A stretch of DNA of 5,766 bases, from positions 1-5,766 of the forward strand of contig JAEPMM010000227.1 of assembly GCA_017643965.1 (NCBI GenBank), read 5' to 3'. The notes beneath the pieces were generated by a model. The model was not told where the DNA came from and did not search any database. It was given only the letters and a program-made list of their open reading frames with translations. Every line of letters begins with the position of its first letter. Position 1 is the stretch's first letter. The position numbers were made by a program, and so were the translations under genes. Of this stretch, positions 5,295-5,766 are shown piece by piece. The DNA comes from Marinobacter sp. (lineage in GTDB: Bacteria > Pseudomonadota > Gammaproteobacteria > Pseudomonadales > Oleiphilaceae).

Positions 5295-5766
5295 ATGAAC
5301 CAACGTGATCAAAAGTCAAGCATTCACGGGATAGCTCCCAGGCTTTTGACTGCTGCGCTTTTGACCATGGCCGGGCCAGGGATGGCCCACGAACCCCCGG
5401 GTACAGACAATGTACCCGAGGGCATAACCATCGCGACCATCGCCCACGAGGGCGATGTTCGTGGAATGAGTGCCATGGTGGTGGACGCGCCGCAGCCAGC
5501 TCTGATGATTCGTTACGACGGTGAGCAAGTGCTGACGGTCTACGACACTGAGAACGAGCCTTTCTTACGCTTCACAGATAACAGCGTAGAGGCGCACGTC
5601 CGCAGTGTGGACTGGCCAAAGCTCCTTCAGAGCGAAGGATATGCGGTCGCAGAGGATACACATTGGGTTGAGGTCTCTGGCTCGGGCACTTTCGTGTGGA
5701 TAGACTCACGTTTGTCTAAACCAGAGGTCGACCAGTCCGATGAAACCGCCCAATGGCGCATTCCCG
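5295..5766 (+). CDS. Secreted protein of unknown function, coupled to the oxidase gene; C-terminus beyond window
   Basis: 157 codons are visible and open at the right edge. The N-terminus is a Sec signal peptide: Arg4, Lys7 and Arg16, hydrophobic core LLTAALLTMAG, and a likely cleavage after Gly-Met-Ala31, leaving mature His32-Glu33. The mature part is acidic, has no further membrane segment in view, and contains strands with RYDGE, EPFLRF (88-93), a conserved-looking Trp124 and FVWIDSR (133-139). From memory, these spacings recall a secreted actinobacterial family with GY-GEPYLR followed by W-x-V-S and WHDHR-HWM, often near copper genes. If related, the histidines of WHDHR are replaced by Ile and Ser. 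That link is tentative. The tight spacing to the oxidase suggests an accessory role, such as maturation, copper delivery or surface tethering. No confident family name. Confidence 0.8.
   Translation, partial: MNQRDQKSSIHGIAPRLLTAALLTMAGPGMAHEPPGTDNVPEGITIATIAHEGDVRGMSAMVVDAPQPALMIRYDGEQVLTVYDTENEPFLRFTDNSVEAHVRSVDWPKLLQSEGYAVAEDTHWVEVSGSGTFVWIDSRLSKPEVDQSDETAQWRIP
5342..5365 (+). repeat. Nine-base direct repeat GCTTTTGAC in signal peptide coding region
   Basis: GCTTTTGAC occurs at 5342-5350 and again at 5357-5365, a 15-base period that encodes the repeated LLT of the hydrophobic core (LLTAALLT). An upstream TCAAAAG (5309-5315) is complementary to the CTTTTGA in either copy. The repeat most likely reflects the leucine-rich core with identical codon choice; it could also be a slippage-prone duplication. 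Confidence 0.5.
5373..5457 (+). repeat. Three tandem stem-loops inside the early coding region of the secreted-protein gene
   Basis: Stem 1: GGGCCA (5373-5378), GGGA loop of GNRA type, TGGCCC (5383-5388). Stem 2: CGGGTACA (5398-5405), loop GACAA, TGTACCCG (5411-5418), extended past one mismatch by CCC (5394-5396) with GGG (5420-5422). Stem 3: CATCGCCC (5438-5445), loop ACGA, GGGCGATG (5450-5457). All are perfect in their cores and cover codons 27-55, spanning the signal cleavage site. A weaker fourth structure lies upstream: AGTCAA (5314-5319) with TTGACT (5346-5351), enclosing GGGA-TAGC-TCCC. No T run follows, so they are not simple terminators. Confidence 0.6.

Overview
The window looks like chromosomal DNA of a GC-rich gammaproteobacterium. 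The best guess is Marinobacter or a close marine relative. This rests on the close match of the central helicase to enterobacterial and pseudomonad Rep and on overall style; it is not a database result. Coding density is high, with no tRNA, rRNA, CRISPR array or insertion sequence visible.

Layout. (1) Positions 1-676, minus strand: the 5' part of a cyclic-di-GMP signalling protein, with a degenerate receiver domain followed by a GGDEF domain that runs off the left edge exactly at its Gly-Gly signature. (2) Positions 677-776: a short divergent intergenic region. (3) Positions 777-2795, plus strand: a complete ATP-dependent DNA helicase Rep of 672 aa. (4) Positions 2796-2946: an intergenic leader carrying several inverted repeats, including three mutually exclusive ACCCT/AGGGT arms and a perfect TTGAAC-N4-GTTCAA. 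(5) Positions 2947-5286, plus strand: a kelch/galactose-oxidase-like outer-membrane lipoprotein that retains all five residues of the copper-radical site. Its reading frame is broken by a TAG at codon 43, just after the lipoprotein signal. (6) Positions 5295-5766+, plus strand: a secreted protein, cut by the right edge. Its Shine-Dalgarno sequence overlaps the oxidase stop codon, so the two genes form a coupled pair.

The left half is core-genome material: a c-di-GMP gene divergent from rep, an arrangement I recall at the rep locus of Pseudomonas aeruginosa. The right half is the more interesting part. It encodes an exported, probably copper-dependent carbohydrate or aldehyde/alcohol oxidase with a co-translated secreted partner of unknown function. 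The main question is whether the in-frame amber makes this locus a fresh pseudogene, reflects a base-call error, or is suppressed. The partner gene also begins with an unusual run of stem-loops in its first 160 bases.
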